Assembly: GCA_947571775.1 (NCBI GenBank)
Contig: CANOZK010000001.1
Coordinates: forward strand, 186,001 to 250,000
Source: an uncultured Lachnospiraceae bacterium
GTDB taxonomy: Bacteria > Bacillota > Clostridia > Lachnospirales > Lachnospiraceae
Reading direction: 5' to 3'
Length of the DNA stretch: 64,000 nucleotides
The position numbers were made by a program, and so were the translations under genes. The notes below the pieces were generated by a model. That model saw nothing but the letters and a program-made list of their open reading frames with translations, had not been told where the DNA came from and did not search any database. Positions 33,390-41,930 of this stretch are shown piece by piece (the first letter of the stretch is position 1; the number at the start of each line of letters is the position of its first letter).

Positions 33390-34232
33390 TCAGACTCCTT
33401 CGGCGGACTGCTGTGAATCTTCGTTGCCTGTCGTGCTATTGTCCGTCTTATCGGTACCTGTTTTATCTGGATTCACCGTCTCTGCTGCGTTCGGATTGTC
33501 CGTATCGGTCTTATCTGAGTCCACTTTGTCTGTCGTGTCGGTGTCGGTTTTATCCGAGTCTACTTTGTCTGTCGTATCCGTATCGGTTTTATCCGGGTCC
33601 ACTTTGTCTGACGCGTCGGTGTCGTTCTTATCCGAATCCACTTTATCATCCGTATCAGTATCCTCTTTTGGAACGCTTCCGATACTCATTACCTGAGACA
33701 GCGGGTATCCCTTTCCGTCCACATAAACCATGGGGGAACCTTCGTAAAGACTGATGCCGTCCACCACACCTGTGATTTTCTCTCCCGTGGCCTTGCCGTC
33801 CTTATCCACCAGCGCAATCGTCACTTCCTTGCCCATCATGCCTGTGGCGTAACTGGTAAGATTTACCGTCAGCACATCGTTCATGGAGCTGGTCATGATC
33901 GAAATCGCATTTACCATGGAATTCGTCGCGTTCATACTGGACATCTGGGTTAGCGTGGACATCATTTCCGTATTGGACATCGGATTTGTCATATCCTGGT
34001 ATTGAAGCTGCGCGGCAAGCAATTTTAGAAAATCGGTGGATGTCAGTTCTTTGCTAGGCGCGGATGAATTGCCGCTGCTGTAACTGTAATCGGTTTCCGG
34101 CACTTTGTCCAGCCGATCCGAAAAGTCATCGTTTTCTTCGCTCTTTTTGCTTTTTGTGCTTGTGTTGTTTGTACTTGTATTGTTGATATTATAATTTGCA
34201 AGTGTGCTTCCTGAGACTCCATCTACTGGCAT
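33390..34232 (-). CDS. flgD: Hook cap protein FlgD with Asp-rich repeat tail
   Basis: A 280-residue hook-capping protein. Residues 58-130 carry the FlgD core (TSTDFLKLLAAQLQYQDMTNP); residues 130-185 are the small beta domain (TGMMGKEVTIALVDKDG). The last 90 residues are an Asp/Lys/Thr-rich tail with four 13-residue repeats (DKVDSDKTDTDTT type). Such a tail is not part of normal FlgD and could bind cations or keep the protein soluble during export. Both ideas are inference. Confidence 0.92.
   Translation of the reverse strand: MPVDGVSGSTLANYNINNTSTNNTSTKSKKSEENDDFSDRLDKVPETDYSYSSGNSSAPSKELTSTDFLKLLAAQLQYQDMTNPMSNTEMMSTLTQMSSMNATNSMVNAISIMTSSMNDVLTVNLTSYATGMMGKEVTIALVDKDGKATGEKITGVVDGISLYEGSPMVYVDGKGYPLSQVMSIGSVPKEDTDTDDKVDSDKNDTDASDKVDPDKTDTDTTDKVDSDKTDTDTTDKVDSDKTDTDNPNAAETVNPDKTGTDKTDNSTTGNEDSQQSAEGV
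33492..33647 (-). repeat. 39-bp tandem repeat in flgD
   Basis: Four 39-bp units coding 13 residues each at FlgD residues 196-247. The copies differ by a few bases. The period equals that of the ComFB-gene repeat, although the sequence is different. Confidence 0.88.
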
Positions 34233-34244
34233 ATCAAACCTCCT

Positions 34245-35534
34245 TTAAATCAATCCCAATCTCAACTGCTGCAAGAAATCCTGATGGTTGTCTTTCGTAT
34301 CCTGTTTTTCTTTTTGCTCCTGTTCCTGCTGCTGCCGGGAATTTCCCTGATTGTTATACTGCTCCAGGTAATTGCTTTCCTCTTGATCCACGATCAATGT
34401 GGTGGGAGATCCTAGAGTTTCCTCCATAATCTGCGCAATATTTTTTGCCCCGGAAGACAATAGTTCCATCGTTCTCTCATTGGTGCAGACAATGGAAATA
34501 CTTACTTTCTCCAATGTATAGGCCACTTTGATCGCCAGTTTTCCAAGATTCTCCGGCTGAAGATGGATTTCAAACTCTTGATTGCCCAGAGTCGCTTTTG
34601 CTTTTAGCTGTTCCAGCAACTGATCCATCAGTTCCTGCGGGTTATTCGCCTGTACGTAGATCGGCTGTTCGACGCCTGAGGCTCCCTGGATCTGATTTTG
34701 GAATGTATCCGGCTGCTGAATGGTCTGCGCAAAATACGACTGGATATTGGACTCTTCTGATTGCTCGGACTGTTTTGCTCCCAGCTCTTCCTGGGTACTT
34801 TCCCCCGGCTGCTGTCCAGCTATATGGGAAACGGCTGTCTGCTGAATCGTCTCCCCTCCGTTTTTGCCGACCGTTTGTACTTTCGGCTCTGTCTGCGCCG
34901 AAACTTTCTGAACCGTTTCCGTTTTCACGGGCGTCTCAGCTGCTGTCTCCACTGGGATTTCTGCAGCTCCTGCCGTCTCGCCTTGCATCTGGCCTGCCCA
35001 TGTCTGTGAAACCGGTGTTTTTTCTTCTGCGCTATCATAAATGCCGTCGTTTGTCAAGAGCATTTCCGCAGTTTCCGGTACGGCTTCTTCTGTCAAGGCC
35101 TGCACATCCATTTGCAGCGGATTAACAATCTCCAGCTGCACCTCTGTGCCATCCAGACTGGAAATCACTTGTACGTTTTCCATCTGGTTGTTTCCCATCA
35201 TCAGAAACTGAATCGCCTGTGCTTCGGCTTTCCACAAAGCATCTTCTTTGACTGTCTCGTCTGTTCCGTCTGTGATCGGCTTATCTTCTGTGTTTCCCTG
35301 CGTTTTCACTGGCTGCTGCGTATTGGCGTCGCCTTTATCTGTCTTCTGCGTGTTTGTTTTTCCCACAGAGTCATTCTTTTCAGAAATCTCTTTAGAAGAC
35401 TTGGAAGAGTTTTCCAACATATTCCGGAAATGATCTTCACTGGATGCTTTGCCTGAATTGGCATAGGATTTCGATGTCTGTCCCTGCTGAATGGTTTTTC
35501 CTGGCAGATTTAACTGCAACATCATATCCTGCAT
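34245..35534 (-). CDS. fliK: Hook-length control protein FliK
   Basis: A 429-residue secreted ruler protein. The first 300 residues are Gln/Thr/Glu-rich and disordered, as in other FliK. The C-terminal Flg_hook domain (about 300-385) has EFEIHLQPENLGKLAIKV. The tail is very Gln-rich. It lies between fliJ and flgD. Confidence 0.88.
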   Translation of the reverse strand: MQDMMLQLNLPGKTIQQGQTSKSYANSGKASSEDHFRNMLENSSKSSKEISEKNDSVGKTNTQKTDKGDANTQQPVKTQGNTEDKPITDGTDETVKEDALWKAEAQAIQFLMMGNNQMENVQVISSLDGTEVQLEIVNPLQMDVQALTEEAVPETAEMLLTNDGIYDSAEEKTPVSQTWAGQMQGETAGAAEIPVETAAETPVKTETVQKVSAQTEPKVQTVGKNGGETIQQTAVSHIAGQQPGESTQEELGAKQSEQSEESNIQSYFAQTIQQPDTFQNQIQGASGVEQPIYVQANNPQELMDQLLEQLKAKATLGNQEFEIHLQPENLGKLAIKVAYTLEKVSISIVCTNERTMELLSSGAKNIAQIMEETLGSPTTLIVDQEESNYLEQYNNQGNSRQQQEQEQKEKQDTKDNHQDFLQQLRLGLI

Positions 35535-35591
35535 AATATGGCCAAACCTCCTTTCCTAATATAATATCTATGGTAAACTGCTTTCGCAGGT

Positions 35592-36071
35592 TCACCCCAT
35601 TTCCAGTCTTTGTTCCTGTGCCATCGTTCTGCTGCGCACATTGGAAACAAATTCCTCGATAAATTGTTCTTCGCTTTTTTGCACTTCGTACTCATACTGC
35701 GCGAACTTCTTTTCTTTCAGAAGTTCGATAGACGCGGTTTCCGTCTTGGCGGCGACCACTTCCTTGCGCTTTTCCTCTTTGCGTTCCTCCAGTCTGGTCA
35801 AAGCTTCTTTTTCCAGCTTTTCCCGCACTTGAAGGTTGTTGAGATAGTTCGCATAGGTTCCCATCTCCCGAACCGTCATCCCCTTCATTTGCCTTTCCTG
35901 CAACTCTTGCGCCCAGCTTCTGTTCTGGCTCTGCAAATCCTCAATCCGCTTTTCCGCTTTGAAGATATCGCTGATGATCTGGGCCTGTTCGTTGCGCAGA
36001 TTATCCAGAACCTGTTGCTTATAGTTTAACACAGTATGAAGAGGAAAAGAAAATTTTTTCATTTCAATCAC
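35592..36071 (-). CDS. fliJ: Flagellar export protein FliJ
   Basis: A 159-residue coiled-coil protein with long charged helices (NEQAQIISDIFKAEKRIEDLQ). FliJ acts as the stalk of the FliI ATPase and interacts with FlhA. Its start overlaps the fliI stop by four bases. Confidence 0.9.
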   Translation of the reverse strand: MIEMKKFSFPLHTVLNYKQQVLDNLRNEQAQIISDIFKAEKRIEDLQSQNRSWAQELQERQMKGMTVREMGTYANYLNNLQVREKLEKEALTRLEERKEEKRKEVVAAKTETASIELLKEKKFAQYEYEVQKSEEQFIEEFVSNVRSRTMAQEQRLEMG

Positions 36072-37369
36072 CCTAATATCTTATGCATATGCTGAATAAT
36101 TTCCTCATATGTAAAATTCTCATCGGTTTGCTGCATCAAAAAAGCGTTGATCTGGTCGATTTTTTGAATCGCCTGATCCAGTCTGGGGTTGGTTCCCGAC
36201 TTGTAGGCGCCGATGGATATCAAATCCTCATTCTTAGAATAAAGGCTTAGAATATCCCGGATCTTTGCCGCCAAGTTCTTATGTTCCTGCGATACAATGC
36301 TGCTCATCAGACGGGAAATACTAGCATTTACATCAATGGCCGGAAAGTGGTTTTCATTGGCCAGCTTCCGGCTTAATACAATGTGCCCATCCAAAATACC
36401 CCGCACAGTATCGGCAATCGGTTCGTTCGTATCGTCGCCTTCCACCAATACGGTGTAAACACCCGTAATCGAACCTTTTGCAAAATTTCCGCTGCGCTCT
36501 AACAGCTTGGGAAACTCTGCGTAAATTGATGGTGTATATCCTCTTGCAACCGGCGGCTCTCCGATTGCAAGCCCAATTTCCCGCTGTGCCATAGCAAAAC
36601 GGGTAAGGGAATCCATCATCAACAGAACGTCTTTTCCCTGATCCTTGAAATACTCTGCGATTGTCGTCGCAACCAGCGGGCATTTCATACGCAGCATAGC
36701 GGGCTGGTCAGATGTGGCGACGACCAGAACCGATCGCTTCAAACCTTCCGGGCCTAAGTCCTTTTCTGCAAATTCCAGCACTTCACGGCCACGCTCTCCG
36801 ACCAGAGCGATCACATTAATATCTGCTTTGACATTTTTCGCAATCATGCCGAGCAGAGTACTCTTTCCCACACCGCTCCCCGCGAATATTCCGATCCTTT
36901 GGCCCTTTCCAATGGTGTTCAGACCGTCTATGGCCTTTACCCCAAAGTCCAGCCGTTCGGTGATCAATGGACGGTCTATGGGATTGATAAACGTATTTTC
37001 TACATAATAATGACGCTGCGACTGGAACGGGCCTTTGCTATCCATCGGCCGCCCCATGGCGTCTATGATGCGCCCCCGCAGAAATTCTCCCACGGGAATT
37101 TTTAATCTTTTCTTGGTGTTCCTGACGAAGCTTCCAATGGCAATACCGCTCATGTTCTCATACGCCATAATCTGGATCTTGTCATTCTTAAAGCCCACAA
37201 CCTCCACCGGAATCTGCTGGTTCCGGTCTTCGTCGTAAATCATGGCAATATCCCCAATACTGGCGTTTCCGCCGGAGGCTTCGATGGACATTCCCACCAC
37301 GTTTTCTACTTTTCCGATATGGCTTACGGTATCCCCATGGGCTATCAGCCCCGGCAACTCACTGAACAA
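36068..37369 (-). CDS. fliI: Flagellar export ATPase FliI
   Basis: A 433-residue ATPase related to F1-beta. Walker A is GSGVGKST (Lys169) and Walker B is VLLMMDSLTRFAMAQREIG. The export-specific PSIYAEFPKLLERSG segment is present. It powers substrate unfolding at the export gate. It lies 16 bases after fliH. Confidence 0.97.
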   Translation of the reverse strand: MFSELPGLIAHGDTVSHIGKVENVVGMSIEASGGNASIGDIAMIYDEDRNQQIPVEVVGFKNDKIQIMAYENMSGIAIGSFVRNTKKRLKIPVGEFLRGRIIDAMGRPMDSKGPFQSQRHYYVENTFINPIDRPLITERLDFGVKAIDGLNTIGKGQRIGIFAGSGVGKSTLLGMIAKNVKADINVIALVGERGREVLEFAEKDLGPEGLKRSVLVVATSDQPAMLRMKCPLVATTIAEYFKDQGKDVLLMMDSLTRFAMAQREIGLAIGEPPVARGYTPSIYAEFPKLLERSGNFAKGSITGVYTVLVEGDDTNEPIADTVRGILDGHIVLSRKLANENHFPAIDVNASISRLMSSIVSQEHKNLAAKIRDILSLYSKNEDLISIGAYKSGTNPRLDQAIQKIDQINAFLMQQTDENFTYEEIIQHMHKILG

Positions 37370-37385
37370 GCTATCCCTCCTGCTT

Positions 37386-38150
37386 TTACAAACGTGCGTT
37401 ATTCAAGATGTCTTTAATATTTTCCATCTGCGTGTTCACGCTGGCATCCACAATTTCATCCGGCAGTTCAATGATACAGGTGCCTGGATCCTCATTTTCC
37501 ATGGCCACTACCTTTAAGTTATCCGTCAGATGAGCCATTTCTTTTAGAAGCTGGGTATCCCCTTTGATAAGCATCTCGGAATCCTGCTTTGATATGTAAA
37601 TCTTGGCCCACTGCGTCTTTTTGATTTTGTCGGTAGCGGCGACAATCATCCGTTTGATGACCTCTCCGCTGGAGCGCAGACTAGTCTGGATAATCTTTTC
37701 TGAAACTGCCAGGCAGATCCTCTTCAAGTCGTCAAGATAGCGTTCCAGAACCTTTTCTTTTTCTTCCGTCACCGAGTCGATAACCTGACGCATCTGATTT
37801 TGGAGTCTGTCTAATTCCTCTTCCATCTTCCGAGTCATATCCTGATAGGCTTCCTGATGCCCCTGCTCATGGCCGTTCTGATAACCTTCGTCATAACCCC
37901 GGCTTCGGGCATCCTCCTCTGCCTGACGAATGCCTTCTTGAGCCTCTTGAACTATTTCCTCCGCCTTTATCCGGGCATCTTCCAGGGCTTCCTCCGCCTG
38001 ACGCAACAAAGCTTCATACTTCTCTTTGAGAGCCTTCTCCTCATCTGAGAGGCGGTCTCTCAGTTCTTTTTCCGCTTCCGCCTGCTGCTCTTCTTCCTGC
38101 GGAATATTTTCCCCAAAATCAGCCCGAAATTCATAATCCTGGATATTCAT
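37386..38150 (-). CDS. fliH: Flagellar export stator FliH
   Basis: About 254 residues from the ATG at 38148-38150. Much of the protein is a charged coiled coil (residues 20-130) that includes GxxxG-like Gly spacing (DEGYQNGHEQGH). The C-terminal domain binds FliI. The start is uncertain: the ATG has a purine-rich GGCGGGGAG almost touching it, while a TTG further upstream, inside fliG (38216), has GGAGAG at better spacing. Confidence 0.88.
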   Translation of the reverse strand: MNIQDYEFRADFGENIPQEEEQQAEAEKELRDRLSDEEKALKEKYEALLRQAEEALEDARIKAEEIVQEAQEGIRQAEEDARSRGYDEGYQNGHEQGHQEAYQDMTRKMEEELDRLQNQMRQVIDSVTEEKEKVLERYLDDLKRICLAVSEKIIQTSLRSSGEVIKRMIVAATDKIKKTQWAKIYISKQDSEMLIKGDTQLLKEMAHLTDNLKVVAMENEDPGTCIIELPDEIVDASVNTQMENIKDILNNARL

Positions 38151-38181
38151 CTCCCCGCCGTTTTTTATCAATACACAATGA

Positions 38182-39201
38182 CTAGGCAATGATATCATCC
38201 TTTCCGGCCTTGGCAATTACAATCTCTCCAGCTTCCTCTAACTGACGGATCTGATTTACAATCTTCTGCTGTGCCTCTTCCACATCTTTCAGACGCACAT
38301 TCACGGTAATCTCCAGATCAGAGCGGATGCTCTCAGCCATACGCGTTGACATATTGGTATAGAATAAGCTGGCCAGCTCTTCGTTGGCGCCCTTGAGGGC
38401 GTACACCAGATCCCGCGCGTCGCAGTCCCGGATAAAACGCTGAATGGAGCGATCGTCCATGGTGAGAATGTCCTCGAAGACGAACATCTTCTTGCGGATG
38501 TCCTCTGCGAGCTGAGCGTCTTCTCTTCCCAATTCCTCGAATATGTACTTCTCATTACTCCGGTCGATATTGTTCATTACCTCAGCGATAAAGTCAATAC
38601 CGCCAATGGTCGTGTAATCAGTGGTAAGAATATTGGCAAAACGTTTTTTCAGCTCTGCTTCCACCACCTTGATGGCATCCGGTGAAGCTCTGTCCATTCG
38701 GGCAATGCTCTCCACTACCTGTATCCGCTTCTCTTTGGGAAGTTCCTCAATCACGGCTGCGGTCTGGGCTGCATCCGCATAGGAAAGCACGAGGGCAATC
38801 GTCTGCGGACGCTCATGCTGGAGTACCGACAGGATATTCTTGCTGTCTGTTTTTCGGATAAAATCGAAAGGACTGGCTTTCATAAACTTGTTCAGTTTTT
38901 CCAGCAGTTTGGCGGCAGTGCTCTCGCCGAAAGCCTTCTCCAATACGGTACGCGCATATTCGATTCCACCGTCTGTCACCACTTTCTGAGTGAGACAGAC
39001 CTTATAGAATTCGTCCAGCACCGCAATGGTCTGCTCGGAAGTCAAATGTCCCAGCTTCGCCACTTCCACTGTCAGATTTTCAATTTCTTCCTCTGTCAGA
39101 AATTTGTATATCTCCGAAGCCTGATCGACACCCATGGATACAACTACGGCTGCCGCCTTCTGCTCCGGCGTCAAATCAATTTCAAATATCTCCTCTGCCA
39201 C
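38182..39201 (-). CDS. fliG: Flagellar motor switch protein FliG
   Basis: About 339 residues from a GTG at 39199-39201, chosen because GGAGGT lies seven bases upstream. An ATG at 39216 has no ribosome site. FliG forms the upper C-ring and contacts MotA. The C-terminal domain carries the charged torque helix (DDRSIQRFIRDCDARDLVYALKGA), and the FliF-binding domain is at the N-terminus. It overlaps fliF by 20 bases. Confidence 0.95.
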   Translation of the reverse strand: MAEEIFEIDLTPEQKAAAVVVSMGVDQASEIYKFLTEEEIENLTVEVAKLGHLTSEQTIAVLDEFYKVCLTQKVVTDGGIEYARTVLEKAFGESTAAKLLEKLNKFMKASPFDFIRKTDSKNILSVLQHERPQTIALVLSYADAAQTAAVIEELPKEKRIQVVESIARMDRASPDAIKVVEAELKKRFANILTTDYTTIGGIDFIAEVMNNIDRSNEKYIFEELGREDAQLAEDIRKKMFVFEDILTMDDRSIQRFIRDCDARDLVYALKGANEELASLFYTNMSTRMAESIRSDLEITVNVRLKDVEEAQQKIVNQIRQLEEAGEIVIAKAGKDDIIA

Positions 39202-40843
39202 CCAGTTCACCTCCATTCAGCCAGTTACGCAGCATCTGCGCTGCAATTTCTGGGCTTTGCTCGGCAAAATCCCGAATCTGCTGCCGAAGATCCATTGCTC
39301 TCTCTGTCTCGGCGTCCAAAACTTCCGGTTCCTGCTCTTCCCCTTCAGCAATTGCAGCAGCAGGAATCTCTGCGCCCTCTTCTCCAAGGGCATCCAGCAG
39401 AGTAGCCATCTGTTCTTCTTCCCGTCTGGCCGCTTCTTCGGCTGCTTTCTTTTTCTTTTTGTTTCTGCTGAGAATCACTGCAAGGACAACACCGATCGCT
39501 ACGAGTACCAGGAATCCTACAAGCAGACCGCCGATTACCCAACCGCGTCGGCCGGCGAGCAGTCCAGTACCTGCTGTTGTCTGTGTTTCATCCTCTGTTG
39601 CTTCAAAGTATGGCGCTGCCAGAACTGCAATTTTTTCATCCTGATCCACTAGGGCAATACCGGCTGCCGTTCCGATTACAGATTTTAAATCATCTTCATC
39701 AATGTCTCCCAGATCCTCTCCGTTGACGGTCACCGCCACAGACAAATCCTCAATGGCTCCTGCCGGCACCTGTCCTTGTTCCTTGATCTGGTCAAATAAA
39801 TATTCCCGGTCATACTGCTGACTGGAATAGACGTCATCGTCCTCCGTCGCATCGGTGCCATATACAGGGACGTCTGAATTCGTTTCTGTTCCGGCTACGC
39901 CGCCCGCTGTTCCGCCGTCCTGGGTGGATTCCCTGGCGCCGCTCTCTTTGGAAAGCAGACCGCTTTTATCGTTCTGGTCAATCTTCTCCGGCGTGTTGTA
40001 GTTGATAGTTTCCCGTATCAGGGTTTCCATATTGATTTTAGCTTTTGCGGAAACCCGCACGTTGCTGGAACCAAACAGCGGAGAGAGTACATTCAGCACC
40101 TTTTTGCTGACCTGATCCTCCACCATTTGAGCGATCTCTTCGCTTTCCTGAGAAGTCATCCCAGAATCCTTTTCTGGATCCACAGATACATCCAGGCCGT
40201 TTCCATCAAAAACCGCCACATTTTCAATGGTCATTCCCGGAATCGCCTTGGAAACTAGGTTCTGTACTGCCGACACCTGTTCCTGAGTCGGAGAACCGTT
40301 ATCTTTCATAACCATCACCACGGAAGCGCTGGCTTCCTGCTGGTTAGAATCATCCAATGCGTATTTCTGCTGTTCTCCCAGGGCAATGGTAACTTTGGCG
40401 TCCTTTACATTCTCAAACAGAGAGATGGTTGCCCCGATTCGATCTTGCAGCTCATAGATTTTGTATGTCTGCTTATCCGAATCCGTCGTCAGCATTGTGG
40501 CGTTGTTTCTAAAAACATCGTATGTAAATCCGCTCTTGGGATATCCTTCTGAAGCCAGATTGGCTTTCACTTGATCTACATTAGTCTCCGGCACATATAT
40601 CGTTCCTTGGCCATCGTATCGGTAATCAATCCCAGAATCTTGCAGCTTTCCAATAATCTGTTGGACCTCATCTGTATTTACATCGGAATATAAAACTTCA
40701 TACTCCTTCCGATTCAGAACCAATGCGAGAACCACTGCTGCCGCAACGAGAACGATGATCCCGATTCCTATCAGAACCTTTGTCTTCTTTCCAAGCTTCG
40801 CAAAAAACTCTTTAAATTGACCTAGCTTCTCTTTCATGTTCAA
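39182..40843 (-). CDS. fliF: Flagellar MS-ring protein FliF
   Basis: A 553-residue MS-ring protein with membrane helices at about 23-45 and 448-470. Ring-building motifs lie between them (VLYSDVNTDEVQQIIGKLQDSGI, then NYNTPEKIDQ). The C-terminal cytoplasmic FliG-binding segment is EIAAQMLRNWLNG. Length is normal. Confidence 0.96.
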   Translation of the reverse strand: MNMKEKLGQFKEFFAKLGKKTKVLIGIGIIVLVAAAVVLALVLNRKEYEVLYSDVNTDEVQQIIGKLQDSGIDYRYDGQGTIYVPETNVDQVKANLASEGYPKSGFTYDVFRNNATMLTTDSDKQTYKIYELQDRIGATISLFENVKDAKVTIALGEQQKYALDDSNQQEASASVVMVMKDNGSPTQEQVSAVQNLVSKAIPGMTIENVAVFDGNGLDVSVDPEKDSGMTSQESEEIAQMVEDQVSKKVLNVLSPLFGSSNVRVSAKAKINMETLIRETINYNTPEKIDQNDKSGLLSKESGARESTQDGGTAGGVAGTETNSDVPVYGTDATEDDDVYSSQQYDREYLFDQIKEQGQVPAGAIEDLSVAVTVNGEDLGDIDEDDLKSVIGTAAGIALVDQDEKIAVLAAPYFEATEDETQTTAGTGLLAGRRGWVIGGLLVGFLVLVAIGVVLAVILSRNKKKKKAAEEAARREEEQMATLLDALGEEGAEIPAAAIAEGEEQEPEVLDAETERAMDLRQQIRDFAEQSPEIAAQMLRNWLNGGELGGRGDI

Positions 40844-40891
40844 CGTTCTTCCCTCTAAAAATTATATCCTAAGCCTGCTGTCTGCGATTCG

Positions 40892-41206
40892 CTATACATT
40901 GATATTCATCAACTGTGTATAAGCTTCCTGTGCGCGGTTTCTCAGTTGAACCAGCAAATTCACCGCCAATGTAGCTTCGGCGCCGGCGATCGTAACTGTG
41001 GCGGGATTGTCAAGCTGTCCAGTGGCCAGCAGATATTCCGCCTCGTTCAAATCCTGATCTGTGGTAACTACATCTTCGATAGCGCTCTGGAAAATACTCT
41101 TGAACATGGAAACGCCTTCCTGGCCGTTTACCTTCTGAGTAGTATTGTTATCGCCTTTCTCTCCAACCTGCATCAACTGTATTGGTGTTATAAACATCTC
41201 ATCCAT
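40892..41206 (-). CDS. fliE: Flagellar hook-basal body protein FliE
   Basis: A 104-residue adapter linking the MS ring to the rod. The C-terminus has PATVTIAGAEATLAVNLLVQLRNRAQEAYTQLMNINV, matching the FliE end. It directly follows flgB, with no flgC between them. Confidence 0.92.
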   Translation of the reverse strand: MDEMFITPIQLMQVGEKGDNNTTQKVNGQEGVSMFKSIFQSAIEDVVTTDQDLNEAEYLLATGQLDNPATVTIAGAEATLAVNLLVQLRNRAQEAYTQLMNINV

Positions 41207-41244
41207 TTCCTGCTCATCCCTTCTTTAAATTCGCCTGTCAGCTT

Positions 41245-41628
41245 TTATTGTCCTGTGATTACACTTCGCAGCCTGGCGATGTCGCTAGTAATAGCCTGCG
41301 CCGTATACATATATTGAAGCGTAGCCCGGCTCAATTCCACACTTTCCACATCTGCATTCACATTGCTCTCATCCAGACGGGTAGATTCCTCCTCTGTGTC
41401 ATGGACAATAAAATGAGAGCCAGAGATGGCGTCTTCCATTTTCTCACCGTCTTTTGCCATAGAAGCATTCCGAAGGCGGGTACGAAACTCATCCTCAAAC
41501 GTCACATACTTGCTCTTATACCCTGGCGTATCTACATTTGCCAAATTCTGTAAAGTAATCTGCTGTTTCCCCCAAAGGTACTCCATAGATTTTGAAGCCA
41601 GGTCAATGTTATTTCCAAATAAATTCAT
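41245..41628 (-). CDS. flgB: Proximal rod protein FlgB
   Basis: A 127-residue rod protein and first gene of the fla/che operon. Landmarks are LASKSMEYLWGKQQITLQNLANVDTPGYKSKYVTFEDEF and the C-terminal Asn-x-Asp segment before the Ala/Thr-rich helix. The operon promoter lies about 100 bases upstream. Confidence 0.94.
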   Translation of the reverse strand: MNLFGNNIDLASKSMEYLWGKQQITLQNLANVDTPGYKSKYVTFEDEFRTRLRNASMAKDGEKMEDAISGSHFIVHDTEEESTRLDESNVNADVESVELSRATLQYMYTAQAITSDIARLRSVITGQ

Positions 41629-41726
41629 AAAGTTTCCACATCCTTTATCCTTGATTAAACATTATCTACTTCGTTCGCAATTATCTTCGCCGTTAGCCGG
41701 CAAAAGTAATTTTTTCTTTCTTAACT

Positions 41727-41755
41727 AGTATATACTCATTTCGTTAGAATTTCAA
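41727..41755 (-). promoter_or_regulatory. Sigma-A promoter of the fla/che operon
   Basis: On the minus strand TTGAAA, 17 bases, TATACT, with the start expected near 41720, about 90 bases before flgB. It is the only strong promoter found for the operon and uses the housekeeping factor rather than sigma-28. Confidence 0.8.
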
Positions 41756-41840
41756 TAAAAACATTCCCGATCACAAAATTTTCTAAAAACAAACTGCTGA
41801 GTGCAACCACAGAATACCATAAAAATTTCCACAAACGCTA

Positions 41841-41869
41841 TTGAAGAAAAAAGAACAGGGTGTTATCAT
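41841..41869 (+). promoter_or_regulatory. Sigma-A promoter for nicotinate phosphoribosyltransferase
   Basis: TTGAAG, 17 bases, TATCAT. It is divergent from the fla/che promoter, with about 85 bases between the two -35 elements. Confidence 0.65.
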
Positions 41870-41930
41870 AATTCTAAAACAAAATAAATTTTAAGTATAT
41901 TTCATGCTTAATTTAAAAGGAGCATATTTT

